Of a stretch of DNA of 9,749 nucleotides, positions 6,553 through 9,749 are shown piece after piece (positions within the stretch are counted from its first letter, which is position 1; every line of letters starts with the position of its first letter). The position numbers were made by a program, and so were the translations under genes. Source of the DNA: an uncultured Clostridia bacterium (lineage in GTDB: Bacteria; Bacillota; Clostridia; TANB77; CAG-508); assembly GCA_934162925.1 (NCBI GenBank), contig CAKPJR010000041.1:1-9749 (forward strand), in the 5' to 3' direction. The notes beneath the pieces are model-generated. The model was given only the letters and a program-made list of their open reading frames with translations, made no database searches and was not told where the DNA came from.

Positions 6553-9500
6553 ATGATACATATAGGATTAGACGTTGGGTCAACAACAGTAAAAATAGTA
6601 GTAATGAACGAAAAATTAAATACAATTTATACTTCATATCAAAGGCACTTTTCTGATACAAGAAAAACTATTTATGAATGTATGAATAAGATTATAGAAA
6701 AATATCCAAACGAAGAAATGAAAATTGCACTTACAGGATCTGGAGCACTTTCTGTATCGGAATTTTTAGGAATGCCATTTATACAAGAAGTTGTTGCATG
6801 TAAAAGAGCAATAGAAAGGTATATACCAAAAACAGATGTAGCAATAGAACTAGGTGGAGAAGATGCTAAAATAATATATTTTGATAGCTCTATAGAACAA
6901 AGAATGAATGGAACTTGTGCACGGCGGAACAGGAGCATTTTTAGATCAAATGGCGAGTCTTTTAAACACTGATACAATAGGATTAAATGAACTTGCAAAA
7001 GAGCATAAAACAATATATCCAATAGCATCAAGATGTGGAGTCTTTGCAAAAACAGATGTACAACCACTTTTAAATGAAGGAGCTGCTAAAGAAGATATTG
7101 CCGCTTCTATTTTCCAAGCCGTAGTAAACCAAACAATAAGTGGACTTGCATGTGGAAGACCTATAAAAGGAAATGTAGCATTTCTAGGAGGACCACTAAG
7201 TTATTTATCTGAATTAAGAAATCAGTTTATTAAAACATTAAACCTGAAAGATGAGGAAATTATATTTCCAAAAGAAGCCCATCTTTTGGTTGCAAAAGGG
7301 GCAGCTTTAGAATCAGTTGTTTATAATCCAATATCAATAGAAAAATTAAAGGGAAAACTAGAATTATTAAAAAGCTATAAAGACAATACAGAAGATCACT
7401 TAAAACCTTTGTTTACAATTCAAGAAGAATATAGAGAATTTCAGAAGAGACACGGGAAAGATAAAATAAAAAGAGAAGACTTGAAAAAGCATAAAGGTAA
7501 ATGTTTTTTAGGAGTTGATGCTGGATCTACTACAAGTAAATTAGTGTTAATAGATGAAAACGGAACACTTTTATATTCTGCGTATAAAAATAATGAAGGA
7601 AAACCATTAGAAAGTGTTATAAATATGCTTAAAAAATTATATACAAAAATTCCTGAAGGAGCATATATAGCATATAGTGGAGTTACAGGGTATGGAGAAA
7701 AATTAATTCAAACAGCATTAAATATGGAAATTGGAGAAATAGAAACAATTGCTCATTATACAGCAGCTAAAACATTTATGCCAAATGCAACAAGCATTGT
7801 AGACATAGGTGGACAAGATATGAAATACATAAAAATAAGAAATGGAGCAATTGATAATATAATGCTAAACGAAGCCTGCTCATCAGGCTGTGGCTCTTTC
7901 TTAGAAACATTTGCAAAAAGTTTAAATTTAAGTATGGATGAATTCGTAAGAGAAGCAATTAACTCTAGAAAGCCAGTAGACTTAGGTTCAAGATGTACAG
8001 TATTTATGAATTCAAAAATAAAACAAGCCCAAAAAGAAGGTTATTCTGTGGGAGATATATCTGCAGGACTTTCATATTCAATTATAAAAAATGCAATACA
8101 AAAGGTTATGAAAATAAGAGATGTAAGTACTTTAGGAGATAACATTGTAGTTCAAGGAGGAACTTTCTATAATGATGCTGTTTTAAGAGCATTTGAATTA
8201 ATTGTTGGAAAAAATGTTATAAGACCAGACATAGCTGGGCTTATGGGGGCTTATGGAGTAGCCTTAATTGCAAAAGAAAAATATATGAAGAACAATAATA
8301 ATTCATATAAATCATCAATATCAAAAAGTGATGAAATAGATCAGTTAAAAATAAATGTAATGCATACTAGATGCAAAGGTTGTGAAAATCAGTGCTTACT
8401 TACAATAAACCAATTTTCTAATGGAAAAAGGTTCATATCAGGAAACCGTTGCGAAAAGGGAGCAGGACTTGAAAAAGGCAGAAAAGAAATTCCTAATTTG
8501 TATGCATATAAATATAATAGATTATTTGGTTATAAACCATTAGAAAAAGAAGAGGCTAAAAGAGGAGAAATAGGAATTCCAAGAGTACTGAATATGTATG
8601 AGGATTATCCATATTGGTTTACTCTATTTACAAAATTAGGATTTAGAGTAATTCTATCCGAAAAGACAAATAGAAAAACTTATGAAAAAGGAATGGAAAG
8701 TATACCATCTGAATCTGTTTGCTATCCGGCAAAGCTTTCTCATGGGCACATAGTAAGCCTTTTAGAACAAGGAATAAAAACAATATTTTATCCTTGCATA
8801 ATGCATTCTAGAAAAGAAGATAAAAATGCAAACAACGATTATAATTGTCCTATTGTAATTTCATATTCTGAAAACTTAAAGAATAATATGGAAGATCTTA
8901 AAGACAAGGATATACAATTTATAAACCCATTTTTACCATTTGATAAAAAAGGACTAGAGGAAAGATTTTTAGAAATAGAAGAATTAAAAAAATATAATTT
9001 CAAAAAAAAAGAATTAAAAGAAGCAATTAAAGAAGCTGAAAAAGAATACCAAAAATTTAGAGAAGACATAAAGAAAAAAGGAGAAGAAACATTAGAATAT
9101 TTAAAACATAATAATTTAAAAGGAATCGTCCTTGCAGGAAGACCATATCACTTAGATACAGAGGTAAACCATGGTATAGATAAAATGATTACAAGTTTAG
9201 GACTAGCAGTTCTTACAGAAGACAGCATAGCACACTTGGGAGAAGTAAAAAGACCAATAAGAGTAGTAGACCAATGGATGTTCCATTCTAGATTATATAG
9301 AGCAGCAGATTTTGTAGGAAAAACAGACTATTTACAACTTGTACAATTAAACTCTTTTGGATGTGGAGTTGATGCTGTTACAACAGACCAGGCACAAGAA
9401 ATTCTTGAAAGCTACAACAAAATGTACACATTAATAAAAATAGACGAAATAAACAATTTGGGAGCTATAAGAATAAGAATACGTTCCTTAATAGCAAGTA

Positions 9501-9749
9501 TGAATAATAGATGCAATATAGAAGAAAAACATACAGGAATCTATCAAATAGAAAAGAAACAATTTACAAAAGAAATGAAAAAAGATTATACAATTTTAAT
9601 ACCACAAATGGCGCCTATACATTTTGAACTTTTCGAAGCGGCATTAAATTCTGAGGGGTACAATGTTAAAGTACTTAGAGAATGTACAATGAATACTGTA
9701 GCAACTGGATTAAAATATGTAAATAATGATGCATGTTATCCATCAATAC
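6553..9749 (+). CDS. Giant fused 2-hydroxyacyl-CoA dehydratase activase-related protein (partial, one frameshift)
   Basis: Member of the large clostridial proteins combining two BcrAD/BadFG-type ATPases with DUF2229 and dehydratase-like parts; classical activases use ATP to drive one electron into a dehydratase, but the reaction of the fused form is not established. Residues here are numbered after correction; 1065 are visible and the C-terminus lies outside. ATPase 1 (about 1-260): LDVGSTTVKIV, ELGGEDAK, cysteines C122 (NGTCAGGTGAF) and C161 (SRCGVF). ATPase 2 (about 316-580): VDAGSTTSKLV, DIGGQDMK, C442/C446 (ACSSGCGSF) and C481 (SRCTVF). Cysteine cluster C607, C610, C614, C633. DUF2229-like region from about 650 with SVCYPAKLSHGH (C723) and FYPCIMH (C748). 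Then GIVLAGRPYH from 857 and NNDACYPSI at the edge. AAGAAGG precedes the ATG at 6553. Frame 1 holds to 6921 and frame 2 from 6923; otherwise it would stop at 6972. Confidence 0.93.
6921..6923 (+). other. Single-base frameshift in the giant activase gene
   Basis: Local reading gca-c-ggc inside the conserved NGTCAGGTGAF motif. Uncorrected, the motif turns into NGTCARRNRS and the frame stops at 6972; dropping C6922 (or A6921) restores the motif and opens a frame that runs to the window end without a stop. Confidence 0.93.

Overview
The window is AT-rich DNA with AGA-dominated arginine codons and strong AGGAGG/GGTGA-type ribosome binding sites. A PolC-type replicative DNA polymerase and a very large acyl-CoA dehydratase activase-like protein point to a low-GC Firmicute, most likely an anaerobic member of the Clostridia (inference from gene content; no species call is possible). 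All convincing genes lie on the + strand.

Layout. 1-2506: the C-terminal ~834 codons of polC, entering from the left edge and broken by one extra base near 1690. 2656-3264: a small single-pass membrane protein of unknown function, closed by a clear intrinsic terminator (3281-3319). 3320-3645: a gene-free but highly structured leader with a candidate promoter, an 11-bp-phased direct repeat and four inverted repeats. 3646-5428: an OmpR/PhoB-type response regulator and its HAMP-type sensor kinase, one base apart. 5429-5729: a GC-rich cluster of short interspersed palindromic repeats, including three hairpins that each end in CCCCTACA. 5730-6525: a polytopic membrane protein of the 'putative ABC-transporter type IV' (CmpB-like) family, whose last ~22 codons become family-like only if one extra base near 6456 is removed. 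6553-9749 (runs off the right edge): a giant fused protein with two BcrAD/BadFG ATPase domains, a cysteine cluster, a DUF2229-like region and a HgdB/D-like region, also broken by one extra base near 6922.

The most unusual observation is that all three frameshifts have the same form: one surplus base directly 5' of a GG that begins a glycine codon, readable in each case as an extra C creating CGG. Because polC is essential, a systematic sequencing or assembly error is the most economical explanation, but a real mutational signature cannot be excluded from sequence alone. The other points of interest are the repeat cluster, a degenerate relative of those repeats in the response-regulator leader, and a possible autoregulatory site and C-rich-loop RNA in the same leader.

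How the genes relate: the polymerase is replication housekeeping; the two-component pair is a self-contained signalling operon; the type IV membrane protein and the giant activase are probably co-transcribed (27 nt apart after correction), but no shared pathway can be read from the sequence.
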